Shown piece by piece: positions 9,401 through 18,100 of a DNA stretch of 57,526 nt. Position numbers and translations under genes: made by a program. Each line of letters begins with the position of its first letter. The first letter of the stretch is position 1. A model generated the notes under the pieces. That model did no database searches, had not been told where the DNA came from, and saw nothing but the letters and a program-made list of their open reading frames with translations. The stretch comes from an uncultured bacterium. GTDB taxonomy: Bacteria; Verrucomicrobiota; Kiritimatiellia; RFP12; UBA1067. The stretch is taken from the NCBI GenBank assembly GCA_902764415.1, contig CACWVU010000012.1, forward strand, positions 1 to 57,526, given 5' to 3'.

Positions 9401-11173
9401 ATTTTCGACCGCGACCGGGACGCTGACGCGCACGTCCGCTACGTGCTCGATTCGTCCGAGGCGTTCATCCGCTCCCCGCGCGAGTGGACCATCACCAACC
9501 GGGTGGTGAAGAAGATCCTCGACTACACCGGCAAGAAGCAGTCCGCCGAACTCCGCTTCGACTTCAACCCCGCGGTGGAGGCGGTGGGGGTTATGGAGGC
9601 GTCGGTGAGCAACCTCGACGGCCGGGTGTACTTCGCCTCCGAGCGCGAGTGCAACACGATGGACGCGGGCTGGGCGGCTTCCGCCCCGCGCTACCCCGCC
9701 TCGAAGATCGTCGTCGTCAACCTGCCCTCGGTCGAGATCGGCAGCTTCGTTTCCTACACGGTCGTTCGTGCCGTCACCAACGCGCCGGCGCCGTTCTACG
9801 CCGTCAGGTACTTCGACTCGCGTTCGCCGCTCGAGCGCCGCGTGGTGCAGGTGGACGGCTGGCGGCGCGAGGTCGTGTCCCCGCGCCGGCTCGCGCGGGA
9901 GCCGAACCAGCCCGACGATTCGATCTGGCGCGACTGCAAGATTTTTTCCGCCGGCGGGTTCGTTGACGTGCGCCCCGCGCTGCTGGCGGCGGCCGACGTC
10001 GGCGAGGTCGATCCCAGGTCGCTGCCCGGACTGGACGGCGACCACGTCGACGTGAAGGCGATCCGCGACTGGATGGCGATCAACGTCAAGGTGGCTGGAC
10101 CGTCGCTCTACGAGGTGCCGGTCGAGATGCAGCTGACTCCGCCAGAGACGGTGCTGCGCGAGCGCTACGCCTCGCGGCTGGACTACGTGCGCACGCTCGC
10201 GGCGCTTTTGAAAGGGGCTGGCTACAAGGCGGACGTCGTGTTTGCCGCCGACAACGCGGGCGAGAATGGCATCGCGCGCCTTCGCGACATGGTGGGGTTG
10301 CCGAACGTGCGCGCGTTTTCTTACGCGCTCTGCCGCGTGACCGAGCGGATCGGCGGCTTTCTCGGCTTCGGCGGCGAGGAGCGCGTCACCTACATCGGCA
10401 CCGAGAACCATTACGCGCCGCTGGGTCCGACCGCGTTCTTCGGTGCCGACTGCTACGACCCGGTCGCCGGACGTTTTGGAATCGTCACCGTGCCTTCGTC
10501 GGACTTCGTGCCATTCGTCCACGACCGCACCGTTTATACCATCGGCAAGACCGGCGCCGTCGACGTCGTTTCGGTGACGCAGACTTACGGTCCTGCCGTC
10601 GCCGCCTTCCGCCGCCGCTACGCCGAGCTGCTGCCAGAGGAGTTCCGGCGCCACTACCAGCGCATCCTGAGCGAACTCGCGCAGTCCGCCGTCGCCACCG
10701 GTCCGTTGCTCGCCGACGTCACCAACTACCCGGCGCGGCTCGAGTTCTCCTGCACCGTGCCGGACCTGGCGACGGTGAGCGGCGGGACGATCGAGCTGGA
10801 GATTCCGGGGCTGTCCAGCTCGGTGCCGGTAGTGGCCGGCAACGAGCTTCGGCGTACGCCGTTCGGCGTCGACAGCTGCGATGCCGGGCTCTTCGAGGCG
10901 GTGGTGCGCTTCCCCGAGGGCTACACCGAAATCGAGCACCTGCCCGACGCGATTGAATTTTTCAGCGACGGTCCATGTTGTAATTGGATGAAATGCGATG
11001 TTGCGCACGATATCGTCGACGGGCGGCTTGAGGTGACAGTGAGTCGGGAAATTTTCCCGCGCCAGGACGAGATTTATCCGCCATCGCAGTTCGGGCTCTT
11101 CCGCGAGTGGAGCCGGCTTGCGACCGCGCGCGCCAACCGCACTATCGTCGTCCGCAAGCGGAGGGAGCAGTGA
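6446..11173 (+). CDS. Chromate-transporter (ChrA) domain fused to DUF3857/transglutaminase-like protein
   Basis: This is one uninterrupted 1575-aa frame with two parts. Residues 1 to about 345 are a ChrA-type membrane protein with two CHR halves (FQMVPGLIAAHTAVYVG and TQMTPGPIGVNAATFFG) and about ten hydrophobic segments. From Met344 (ATG at 7475) the sequence MTTKKPNPVLLIVLSAFMA...RADD looks like a fresh signal peptide. It is followed by a DUF3857-like region and a transglutaminase core with Cys673 (GVCRDKA), His713 (FNHA) and Asp730 (LMDPTN). A second, similar half follows (about 960-1575), but the Cys position aligns with Arg1244 (RYASRLDYV). The gene starts with GTG overlapping the queD stop. 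It may be a genuine fusion exposing periplasmic domains, or two coding units that lost the intervening stop; there is no good ribosome site at 7475. Confidence 0.75.
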   Translation: MKRLLEIFWEFFRVSLFVVGGGYAIIAVADAACARRKWTREGELVEALPVFQMVPGLIAAHTAVYVGRRLAGVAGAAVGVFAVALPSVAIFTLVSAGYDGAPLGNPYVVSAFTGLRAALVGIIAATLVRGWRRSLPDFKSHVYMVLALAALFLGVPVWQVVLVAVAAGLMTALAPARPAEGGERRFRSSLVPFLLFLEYGALCFGGGFVLVPMYMQDFVGASAPFLGIAEGEFADLVALTQMTPGPIGVNAATFFGYRLAGVAGALAASAALLLPGSVLAYLAFSSLERFRFSRFVAGVLNCVRPVSTALMLFALLAFAGTCVFGDGGLNFAAAAIAVAVALIMTTKKPNPVLLIVLSAFMALAVRADDVTLEKFPDADTVVVDECEHVEYRPDGTYDSVSWSKTKILTECGRREEGVVSLSYSKRYGEAAIEYVGIIGPDGAEREVDVSTTMKETTDNDAMASNIYDPLDRRIVCTVPGLAVGDTLHVRTRRRALKPRCEGMWSDISVMEWSRPILRSVYEVVAPKERPLRKVLVRHPLGNVARSERALEDGSTLYTFVATNSPRCFPEPDMPPLYTQVQNVRVSTAADWREVSRWYAELCAPHIAKTNAEMAAMVDGFRAECGGDRQALMRRVFRFVSQEVRYMGLTMEDTSPGYAPHDVDITFDNRYGVCRDKAALLVAMLRLAGFRAFPVLIHVGAKLDPEVPQPFFNHAIAAAEGEGDSGYVLMDPTNENTADLLPAYLGDRSYLVCRAEGEGLKTTPVESPERNGVTIRSRGTLAKGGSVFLETEIKCRGINDTAYRGAMARRTGEDRTRLVERMLSAVVPGAQLVSLTVTPADMRDTETPVSFRLAATFPDSVLEGETMDELRVPFVGAAFGVANFLLRDNVTLERRRFPLVLDTTAGVDEQVEIDLGGNLGRWRGNAAESSAEVPGRFSFRRGSTVTNGVLVARRIVALPATEISPDEYAQLREALKRTEAIGRENPIFDRDRDADAHVRYVLDSSEAFIRSPREWTITNRVVKKILDYTGKKQSAELRFDFNPAVEAVGVMEASVSNLDGRVYFASERECNTMDAGWAASAPRYPASKIVVVNLPSVEIGSFVSYTVVRAVTNAPAPFYAVRYFDSRSPLERRVVQVDGWRREVVSPRRLAREPNQPDDSIWRDCKIFSAGGFVDVRPALLAAADVGEVDPRSLPGLDGDHVDVKAIRDWMAINVKVAGPSLYEVPVEMQLTPPETVLRERYASRLDYVRTLAALLKGAGYKADVVFAADNAGENGIARLRDMVGLPNVRAFSYALCRVTERIGGFLGFGGEERVTYIGTENHYAPLGPTAFFGADCYDPVAGRFGIVTVPSSDFVPFVHDRTVYTIGKTGAVDVVSVTQTYGPAVAAFRRRYAELLPEEFRRHYQRILSELAQSAVATGPLLADVTNYPARLEFSCTVPDLATVSGGTIELEIPGLSSSVPVVAGNELRRTPFGVDSCDAGLFEAVVRFPEGYTEIEHLPDAIEFFSDGPCCNWMKCDVAHDIVDGRLEVTVSREIFPRQDEIYPPSQFGLFREWSRLATARANRTIVVRKRREQ

Positions 11174-11892
11174 GGCCGCGCCGCCGCGAGCGCCTTTCCG
11201 ACGCGATTGCGGGGCGGATTCTCTACGAGGACCGCGACCTCGTCGTCGTCGACAAGCCGTCGGGGATGCTGACCACGCACACGCGCTTAGAGGGCCGCGC
11301 CGCGCGCGAGGCGCAGCTTACGGTGGAGAACTGCCTCAACGACTATCTGCGCAAGGGACAGGCGCGCAGCCGCCTTCGGGTGTGGCTCGTCCACCGCCTC
11401 GACCGCGAGACGAGCGGGGTGATGATGTTCGCGAAGTCGGAGGAGGTGGCGGAGCATTTCCGCGCCGACTGGGCGAAGCTTACCGAGAAGACGTATCTCG
11501 CGGACGTGGAAGGGGAGCTCGCCGAGGAGTCGGGCGAGTTCAGGAGTTTCCTCAAGGAGGACGCGGACGGCTACCGGGTGCGGTCGGTGAAGAAAGGGAC
11601 GCCGGGCGCGAAGGAGGCGGTGACGAAGTGGCGGCGGCTTGGCGTCGGCAAGGGATTTACGCAGGTCGAGGCGACACTGGTCTCGGGCCGCAAGAACCAG
11701 ATCCGCGTCCATTTCGCGGAGGCGGGGCATCCGGTCGTCGGCGACGTCAAGTACGGCGCGGCGCGCGCCGACCGCCTGCATCTCCACTCCCACCGCCTTG
11801 CGTTCATCCATCCCCGCATCGGCAAGAGGATGGAGTTCACGTCCACCCCACGAATCACGAGCCACGAATATGGTATAATACACCATCTATGA
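11170..11892 (+). CDS. RluA-family RNA pseudouridine synthase
   Basis: The 240-aa product is close to the family's minimal length. It has the RluA catalytic motif HRLDRETSG, with Asp78 as nucleophile, the early segment YEDRDLVVVDKPSGML, and the late RKNQIRVHFAEAGHPVVGDVKYG segment. It isomerises uridine in rRNA or tRNA; the target cannot be read from sequence. I prefer the GTG at 11170 over upstream ATGs because GGAGGGAG lies just before it and it overlaps the previous stop (GTGA). The last residues (about TPRITSHEYGIIHHL) are encoded by heptamers and the -10 box of the metG promoter, so its C-terminus appears acquired from that element. The stop overlaps the metG ATG. Confidence 0.87.
   Translation: MRPRRRERLSDAIAGRILYEDRDLVVVDKPSGMLTTHTRLEGRAAREAQLTVENCLNDYLRKGQARSRLRVWLVHRLDRETSGVMMFAKSEEVAEHFRADWAKLTEKTYLADVEGELAEESGEFRSFLKEDADGYRVRSVKKGTPGAKEAVTKWRRLGVGKGFTQVEATLVSGRKNQIRVHFAEAGHPVVGDVKYGAARADRLHLHSHRLAFIHPRIGKRMEFTSTPRITSHEYGIIHHL
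11846..11879 (+). promoter_or_regulatory. Internal promoter of metG: three heptamers plus extended -10
   Basis: CCCCACG, AATCACG and AGCCACG run in strict 7-base register into AATATGG and TATAAT (11874-11879), inside the end of the pseudouridine synthase gene. The ATG of metG is at 11889, so the predicted transcript has 0-3 bases of leader. It duplicates the layout before queD (AGCCACG, AACGGCG, AATATGG, TATAAT). Confidence 0.75.
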
Positions 11893-14027
11893 ACAGGGAA
11901 AAGAGGAAGATAGTTGTCACCAGCGCGCTGCCTTACGCGAACGGCGACATCCACATCGGGCATCTCGTGGAGTATCTGCAGACCGACTTCTGGGTGCGGT
12001 TCCAGAAGCTCCGCGGCAACGACTGCGTCTACGTCTGCGCCGACGACACCCACGGCACCCCGGTGATGATCCGCGCGCGCAAGGAGGGGATTATGCCCGA
12101 GGAGCTCATCGCGCGCATGCACGCGATCCACCTCAAGGACTTCACCGACTTCCAGATCTCCTTCGACAACTACTACTCCACCAACTCGCCCGAGAACAAG
12201 GAGTTCTCCGAGCGGTTCTTCGCGGCGATGGAGAAGTCCGGCGGCATCACGGCCAGGACCTCGCCGCAGCTCTACTGCGAGAAGTGCGGGATGTTCCTGC
12301 CCGACCGCTTCGTGAAGGGGACCTGCCCCAAGTGCGGCGCGGAGGGCCAGTACGGCGACAGCTGCGACAAGTGCGGGTCGACCTACGGCGCCGAGGAGCT
12401 GGGTTCGCCCAAGTGCACCACCTGCGGCGGCACGCCGGTGGTGAAGGACTCCGAGCACCTCTACTTCGAGCTCGAGCCCCAGCACGAGTACCTGGAGAAG
12501 TGGATTCCCGGGCACACCACGAGCGACGTCTCCAACAAGCTGCTCGAGTGGTTCAAGGAGCCGCTGCGCGGCTGGTGCATCTCGCGCGACGCGCCGTACT
12601 TCGGCTTCGAGATCCCCGGGCACAAGGGCAAGTTCTTCTACGTCTGGGTCGACGCGCCGATCGGCTACCTCGCCTCGCTCAAGAACTGGTGCGGGCGGAA
12701 CGGCCAGAAGTTCGAGGACTGGTGGACGCAGGGCCGTGATTCGTGCTTCGTGGTTCGTGATTCGGGAGGGGACGCACCTGCCACGAAGGTCGAACACTAC
12801 CACTTCATCGGCAAGGACATCATCCGCTTCCACTGCCTCTTCTGGCCGGGGATGCTGCATGTCGCGGGCTTCGAGCAGCCGGACAAGATCTTCGTCCACG
12901 GGTTCCTCACCGTCAACGGCGAGAAGATGTCCAAGTCGAAGGGCACGTTCGTGAACGCGCGCACCTACCTCGACCACCTGCCGCCGGAGGCGCTCAGGTA
13001 CTACTACGCGGCGAAGCTCGGGCCGACGACGGACGACATGGACCTCAACCTCGACGACTTCGTCCAGCGCGTCAACTCCGACCTCGTGGGCAAGGTCACG
13101 AACATCGCCTCGCGCTCGGCGCAGATGCTGCAGAAGAAGCTCGGCGGGACGCTTGCGACGCTCGCCGGCCACGACGAGGAGCTTGCGCTCCTCAAGCGGC
13201 TGCGCGAAGGCGGCGAGACGGTGGCGCGCCACTACGAGGAGCGCCGCTTCAGCCAGGCGGTGGTGGAGATCTGCCGGCTCGCGGACGCGGCGAACGAGTA
13301 CTTCGACCGCCGCGAGCCGTGGAAGTCGGTGAAGTCCGACCCGGAGGCGGCGCGGGTGACGCTCACCGCGGCGCTCAACGCCTTCCGCATCCTCGCGATC
13401 TACCTGAAGCCGATCCTGCCGGTCTACGCCGACAAGGCGATGAAGCTCTTCGGCGAGTCGGAGTGGACCTGGGACTCGGCCCAGACCTCGGTCGAGGGCG
13501 TGGCGATCGGCGAGTACGAGTACCTCGCCAGCCGCATCGAGAAGGCGCAGGTCGACGCGATGGTGGCGGCGGCGGCGGAGAAGCCGGCGGAGACCGGAGA
13601 GGTCGCGCACGAGAGCCGGGCGAGCAAGAACAAAGGCGCGGCGGCCGCGGACCACGAACCGCGAACCACGAGCCACGAGGCAGCCGCCCTCAAGCCCGAG
13701 GTCGCGTTCCCGGACTTCGAGAAGCTCGACTTGAGGATCGGCGTGGTGGAGAGCTGCGAGACGGTGCCGAAGAGCTCGAAGCTCCTCAAGTTCGTCCTTG
13801 ACGCGGGCGCGCTCGGGAAGCGCACGATCTTCTCGGGGATCCGCGCGGCGTATCCGGAGCCGGAGAAGCTGGTCGGGAAGGAAGTGGTCTTCGTCGCCAA
13901 CCTGGCGCCGCGGAAGATGTCGGTCGGGGTCTCGGAGGGGATGATTCTCTTTGCGGGCGAGCCCGGGAAGTGCGGCGGAGCGCTTTCGCCGTCCTCTCCG
14001 GCGGGCCCGGGAACGGAGGTTACATGA
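11889..14027 (+). CDS. metG: Methionyl-tRNA synthetase with C-terminal tRNA-binding domain
   Basis: This 712-aa class I synthetase charges tRNA-Met. HIGH is at residues 22-25, KMSKS near 345, and a double CxxC zinc knuckle lies at about 129-180 (CEKC, CPKC, CDKC, CTTC). An anticodon-binding helical domain follows. A low-complexity linker (about 555-605) joins the C-terminal Trbp111/EMAP-like domain (about 610-705, PDFEKLDLRIGVV). There are two oddities. Residues about 283-293 (CFVVRDSGG region), just before the conserved HYHFIGKDI, and residues about 588-597 (DHEPRTTSHE) are encoded by heptamer repeats. Both look like in-frame additions compared with the family as I know it. The start at 11889 overlaps the upstream stop (ATGA) and lies 10 bases after a -10 box. 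The stop overlaps the next gene. Confidence 0.93.
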   Translation: MNREKRKIVVTSALPYANGDIHIGHLVEYLQTDFWVRFQKLRGNDCVYVCADDTHGTPVMIRARKEGIMPEELIARMHAIHLKDFTDFQISFDNYYSTNSPENKEFSERFFAAMEKSGGITARTSPQLYCEKCGMFLPDRFVKGTCPKCGAEGQYGDSCDKCGSTYGAEELGSPKCTTCGGTPVVKDSEHLYFELEPQHEYLEKWIPGHTTSDVSNKLLEWFKEPLRGWCISRDAPYFGFEIPGHKGKFFYVWVDAPIGYLASLKNWCGRNGQKFEDWWTQGRDSCFVVRDSGGDAPATKVEHYHFIGKDIIRFHCLFWPGMLHVAGFEQPDKIFVHGFLTVNGEKMSKSKGTFVNARTYLDHLPPEALRYYYAAKLGPTTDDMDLNLDDFVQRVNSDLVGKVTNIASRSAQMLQKKLGGTLATLAGHDEELALLKRLREGGETVARHYEERRFSQAVVEICRLADAANEYFDRREPWKSVKSDPEAARVTLTAALNAFRILAIYLKPILPVYADKAMKLFGESEWTWDSAQTSVEGVAIGEYEYLASRIEKAQVDAMVAAAAEKPAETGEVAHESRASKNKGAAAADHEPRTTSHEAAALKPEVAFPDFEKLDLRIGVVESCETVPKSSKLLKFVLDAGALGKRTIFSGIRAAYPEPEKLVGKEVVFVANLAPRKMSVGVSEGMILFAGEPGKCGGALSPSSPAGPGTEVT
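12735..12769 (-). repeat. Heptamer array inside metG, copy 1 (reverse orientation)
   Basis: Four units, CGTGATT, CGTGCTT, CGTGGTT and CGTGATT, followed by the degenerate CGGGAGG. On the minus strand these read AATCACG, AACCACG, AAGCACG and AATCACG, the same family as before metG and queD. Reading frame is preserved through the array, which encodes about 10 residues of an apparent surface loop before the KMSKS half of the catalytic domain. Confidence 0.85.
13650..13677 (+). repeat. Heptamer array inside metG, copy 2 (linker)
   Basis: Four units, GACCACG, AACCGCG, AACCACG and AGCCACG, encode the linker residues DHEPRTTSHE between the anticodon-binding domain and the C-terminal tRNA-binding domain. 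The linker is a tolerant place for an insertion, and frame is kept. Confidence 0.85.
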
Positions 14028-15133
14028 CGCGGGCGGCGGTGGTGATGGCGGCTGCGGCCGCGGGACTGGCGCTCGCCGCGGCGGCGGAGGAGGCGAAGCC
14101 GTCGGGCTTCGACATCAGGCTGCCGGTCGTCGAGGTGGTCGACGTCGCGGACTTCAAGGTGAAGACGTATCCCGGGCGCGTGGTGCCGGTGGCGCAGGTG
14201 AACATCGTGCCGCAGGTGTCGGGCGAGATCCTGGAGGTCGGCTTCGAGAACGGGTCGGAGGTGAAGGAGGGCGACGTCCTCTACGTGCTCGACTCGGTCA
14301 AGTACGAGGCGGCGGTGAAGAGCGCGGAGGCGAAGGTGGCGGAGACGAAGGCGCTGCAGCAGTACGCCGAGCGCAACTACGCGCGCCACCTGAAGCTGGT
14401 GGACTCGCGGGCGGTGAGCCAGGACGCGGTGGACAACTCGCTGTCGGCGCGCGACTCGGCGCGGGCGGCGCTGGCGGCGGCGCAGGCGGACCTCGCGGAG
14501 AAGCGCGACAGCCTCGACCACTGCCGCATCACCGCGCCGATCTCGGGCAAGGTAGGCACCACGCAGTACACCCGCGGCAACTACGTGACCACCTCCTCTG
14601 GCACGCTCGTCACGCTGGTGCAGAACGCGCCGATCCGGGTGAGGTTCTCGATCTCCAACCGCGACTACCTTGACCTCTTCGGGGCGAGCGGCCAGCGGAT
14701 CAAGGAGGAGGCGGTGCTGGGGCTTTCGCTGGCCAACGGCGGCGAGTACCCCGATCCCGGCGAGGTCGAGTACGTGGAGAACGCCGGCGACGAGCAGACC
14801 GACACGATCATGGTGTACGCGCTCTTCAAGAACGAGTCGCGGATGCTGAAGCCCGGCGGCACGGTGACGGTGACGCTGACGTCGAAGAAGGGCGAGATGC
14901 GCCCGGCGATCCCGGCGACGGCGGTGCTGCAGGACGTGCGCGGGCCGTACGTGTGGGTGGTGGGCGAAGGCGGCGAGGCGACGCGGCGGTACATCGCCCG
15001 CGGCGACATCTCGCGCGAGTGGCAGTTCGTCGAGAAGGGGCTTGCGGCGGGCGAGAGGGTGGTCGCCGAGGGCGGCCACAAGGTGCGTCCGGGGATGAAG
15101 GTCGAGGGCGTGCCGTCCGACAAGTCGAAATGA
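14024..15133 (+). CDS. RND efflux periplasmic adaptor (membrane fusion protein)
   Basis: The 369-aa product has an N-terminal hydrophobic export segment (about 1-22, ending near AAAAEEAKP). It then shows the typical adaptor order: a beta/lipoyl half (IVPQVSGEILEVGFENGSEVKEGDVLYVLD), an alpha-helical hairpin (about 85-160, Ala/Glu/Lys-rich), the returning lipoyl half (ITAPISGKVGTTQYTRGN), and beta-barrel and membrane-proximal domains. It would link the inner-membrane pump encoded next to an outer-membrane channel. No TolC-like channel is in this window. The ATG at 14024 has GGAGGT just before it and overlaps the metG stop (ATGA); the upstream in-frame Met at 13970 is not needed. The stop overlaps the pump gene, so the three are translationally coupled. 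Confidence 0.9.
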   Translation: MTRAAVVMAAAAAGLALAAAAEEAKPSGFDIRLPVVEVVDVADFKVKTYPGRVVPVAQVNIVPQVSGEILEVGFENGSEVKEGDVLYVLDSVKYEAAVKSAEAKVAETKALQQYAERNYARHLKLVDSRAVSQDAVDNSLSARDSARAALAAAQADLAEKRDSLDHCRITAPISGKVGTTQYTRGNYVTTSSGTLVTLVQNAPIRVRFSISNRDYLDLFGASGQRIKEEAVLGLSLANGGEYPDPGEVEYVENAGDEQTDTIMVYALFKNESRMLKPGGTVTVTLTSKKGEMRPAIPATAVLQDVRGPYVWVVGEGGEATRRYIARGDISREWQFVEKGLAAGERVVAEGGHKVRPGMKVEGVPSDKSK

Positions 15134-18100
15134 AGTCGCCGTCCCACATCTTCATCTCTCATCCGCGCATGGCGTGGGTGGTGGCGATCGTCGTTTCGCT
15201 CTGCGGCGCGTTCTGCCTGAGGCGGATGCCGGTGGCGGAGTACCCGAACATCACGCCGGTGACGATCACGGTGTCGACCTCGTACACCGGCGCCGGGTCG
15301 CAGGAGGTGCGGGACTCGGTGGCGCAGGTGATCGAGGACCAGATCAACGCGGTCGACGACATCTGGTACTACAAGTCGAACGCGAACGCGAGGGGGTCGT
15401 ACAACTGCTACTGCGTGTTCAGGCCGGGGACTCCGTCCAACATCGCGCTCGTGAACGTGCAGAACGCGGTGAAGCGCGCGGAGCCGAAGCTGCCGACGGA
15501 GGTGGTGCAGAACGGCATCTCGGTGAGGAAGAGCCCGGAGGACCAGCTGGTCCAGTACATGTTCACCACCGACGCGCGCGAGATGGACCTGATGGAGCTG
15601 GCCAACTTCGTTGAGAAGCAGATGGCGGACTCGATCTCGCGCATGGACGGGGTGTCGCTGGTGGAGTCGGGCGGGCGCACGTACGCGATGCGCATCTGGC
15701 TCGACCCGGTGAGGCTCTCGGGGCTGAACATCTCGATCGCGGAGGTGAAGAGCGCGGTGGAGTCGCAGAACATCCAGGCGGCGGCCGGCACCGTGGGCGG
15801 CGAGTACGCCAACGACTACCTCTCGTTCAAGGTCAACGTGAAGGGGCGGCTCAGGACCAAGGAGGAGTTCGAGAACATCGTGGTGCGGACGAATCCCGAG
15901 ACCGGGGCGCAGGTGCTGCTCAAGGACGTGGCGCGGGTCGAGCTCGGCGCGAAGGGCTACTCCTACCGCTCGCGCTTCAACGACAGCAACTCGGTGTGGA
16001 TGAACGTCTACAAGGCGCCGGAGGCCAACGCGGTGGCGACGGCTGCGCGGGTGAAGAAGGAGGTGAACCGCTGGCTCAAGCGCCTGCCCAAGGGCGTGAA
16101 CGGGTATCTCGCGGACGACGCGACCGGCTTCACGCTGCTGTTTCTGAAGGAGACGGTCTGGACGCTCTTCGCGGCGCTGGCGCTGGTGGTGCTGATTACC
16201 TACGTCTTCCTGCAGGACTGGCGCGCGACCTTCATCCCGGCGGTCGCGATACCGGTTTCGCTGCTCGGCACGTTCATCGTCCTGCACGTCTTCGGCTTCA
16301 CGCTGAACGTGCTGACGATGTTCGGCCTCATCCTGGTGATCGGCTCGCTGGTAGACGACGCGATCGTGGTGGTGGAGAACACGCAGTCGCTGATGCTCCG
16401 CGAAGGGCTTGCGCCCCGCGAGGCGGCGGAAAAGTCAATGACCCAGATCACCAGCGCGATCATCGCCACCACGCTGGTAACGCTTGCGTGCTACCTGCCG
16501 CTGGTGTTCTACTCCGGCATGGCCGGGATAATGTACGTCCAGTTCGCGGTGACGATGTGCACGGCGCTTGTCATCTCGACCGGGGTGGCGATCGTCCTTT
16601 CGCCGGTTCTCTGCGCGTACATGCTCAAGGCGCCGACGGACGGCCGCCGCCGCGGCGTGTTCGCGCCGTTCAACGCGGTCGTGGACATTGCGCGGAGGTC
16701 GTATCTCACGCTGGCGCGGCTCCTGGTGCGCCGTGTGGTCATCGCGCTTGTCCTCTTCGCCGGCGTCGTGTTTTCGATGTGGTGGCTTTTCGGCAAGGTG
16801 CCGACGGCATTCCTGCCCAAGGAGGACCGGAGCTTCATCATCGTCCGCTGCCGGCTGCCCGAGGGGCAGACCCTCGAGCGCACGATCGCGGTGGTGGACG
16901 AGTTCCACGACCGGATGAAGGGCATTGCCGGCATCCGCTTCGTCTCCTCGATCTGCGGCTGGTCGCTCTGGGGCACGGGCGAGAACCTGGCCAACATCTA
17001 CCTCTGGCTCGACAGCTGGGACAAGCGCAGCTCGCCGGAGCTGCACATCGACCGGATCATGGAGAGGGCGGTCAAGGCGACGGAGGACATCTACGCGGCG
17101 CAGTTCGTGTTCCAGCAGCTGCCGTCCATCCGCGGGCTCGGCGGCTCGAGCGGGGTCGGGTTCAACATCTGCTCGGTCGGCGGGCAGGGGCCGCAGGAGC
17201 TTCTGGACGCGGCGGACGGGCTGGTGGCGGAGCTCTCCACCAACAAGCTGGTCAAGTCGGCGGTGCACGGCTTCACCGCGGCGACTCCGCAGCTCGAGCT
17301 GCGGCTTGACCGCCGCAAGGCCGAGGCGCTCGGGCTCACGCCGAAGGTGGTGTTCCAGACGCTCCAGAACAAGCTCGCATCCTACTACGTGAACGACTTC
17401 AACCTCAAGGGCGGCGTCTACGAGGTGAAGCTCCAGAACGACCCCGAGCGCCGCGGGTCGGTGTCGGACGTCCTCGACATCCGCATCCCCACCTCGTCCG
17501 GCGAGGCGGTGCCGCTCGCGTCGATCGCGTCGGTCGAGCATTCAGTCGGTCCGCGCGAGACGATGAGCTACAACAAGATGCTGGCGGCGTGGGTGGACGT
17601 GGTGCCGGCCGACGGGGTGAGCTCGTCGCAGGTGATGAAGCTCATCGAGAGCGTGAAGCTGCCGCAGGGATTCGTGATCGAGTGGGGGCCGGTGGCGCTC
17701 CAGGAGCGCGAGAACGAGGGCCAGCTCCTCTGGCTGGTGCTCGCCGCGGCGCTCTTCGCCTACCTCTTCCTGGTGGCGCAGTACGAGTCGTGGACGATCC
17801 CCGTGCCGGTGATGCTGTCGGTGGCCTGCGCCCTCGCCGGCGCGCTCCTCGGGCTCTGGCTCACCGGCACCGCGCTTTCGGTCTACGCGCAGCTGGGCTG
17901 CGTGATGCTGATCGGGCTTGCGGCGAAGAACGCGATCCTGATGGTGGAGTTCTCGCGCCAGGAGCGCGCGCGCGGGGTTCCCATCGCCAAGAGCGCGCTC
18001 CGCGGCGCGGACCTCCGGTTCCGGGCGGTGATGATGACGGCCTGGAGCTTCATCTTCGGCGTCCTGCCGCTCGTGTTCAAGTCCGGCGCGGGCTCCGGGG

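Noticed and set aside
6248..11008. Very long open frame on the minus strand (1586 codons) opposite the ChrA/transglutaminase gene
   Set aside because: Its product is Arg/His/Val/Asp-rich with no domain, a typical antisense shadow of a high-GC gene. The plus-strand frame has clear motifs and start/stop overlaps.
11118..11888. N-terminal extension of metG (frame open from 11118)
   Set aside because: The extension is Arg/Gly-rich shadow of the pseudouridine synthase gene; the family N-terminus begins at 11889 next to a promoter.
12720..12790. Intein or group I intron in metG
   Set aside because: The extra sequence is only about 10-15 residues and is explained by heptamer repeats.
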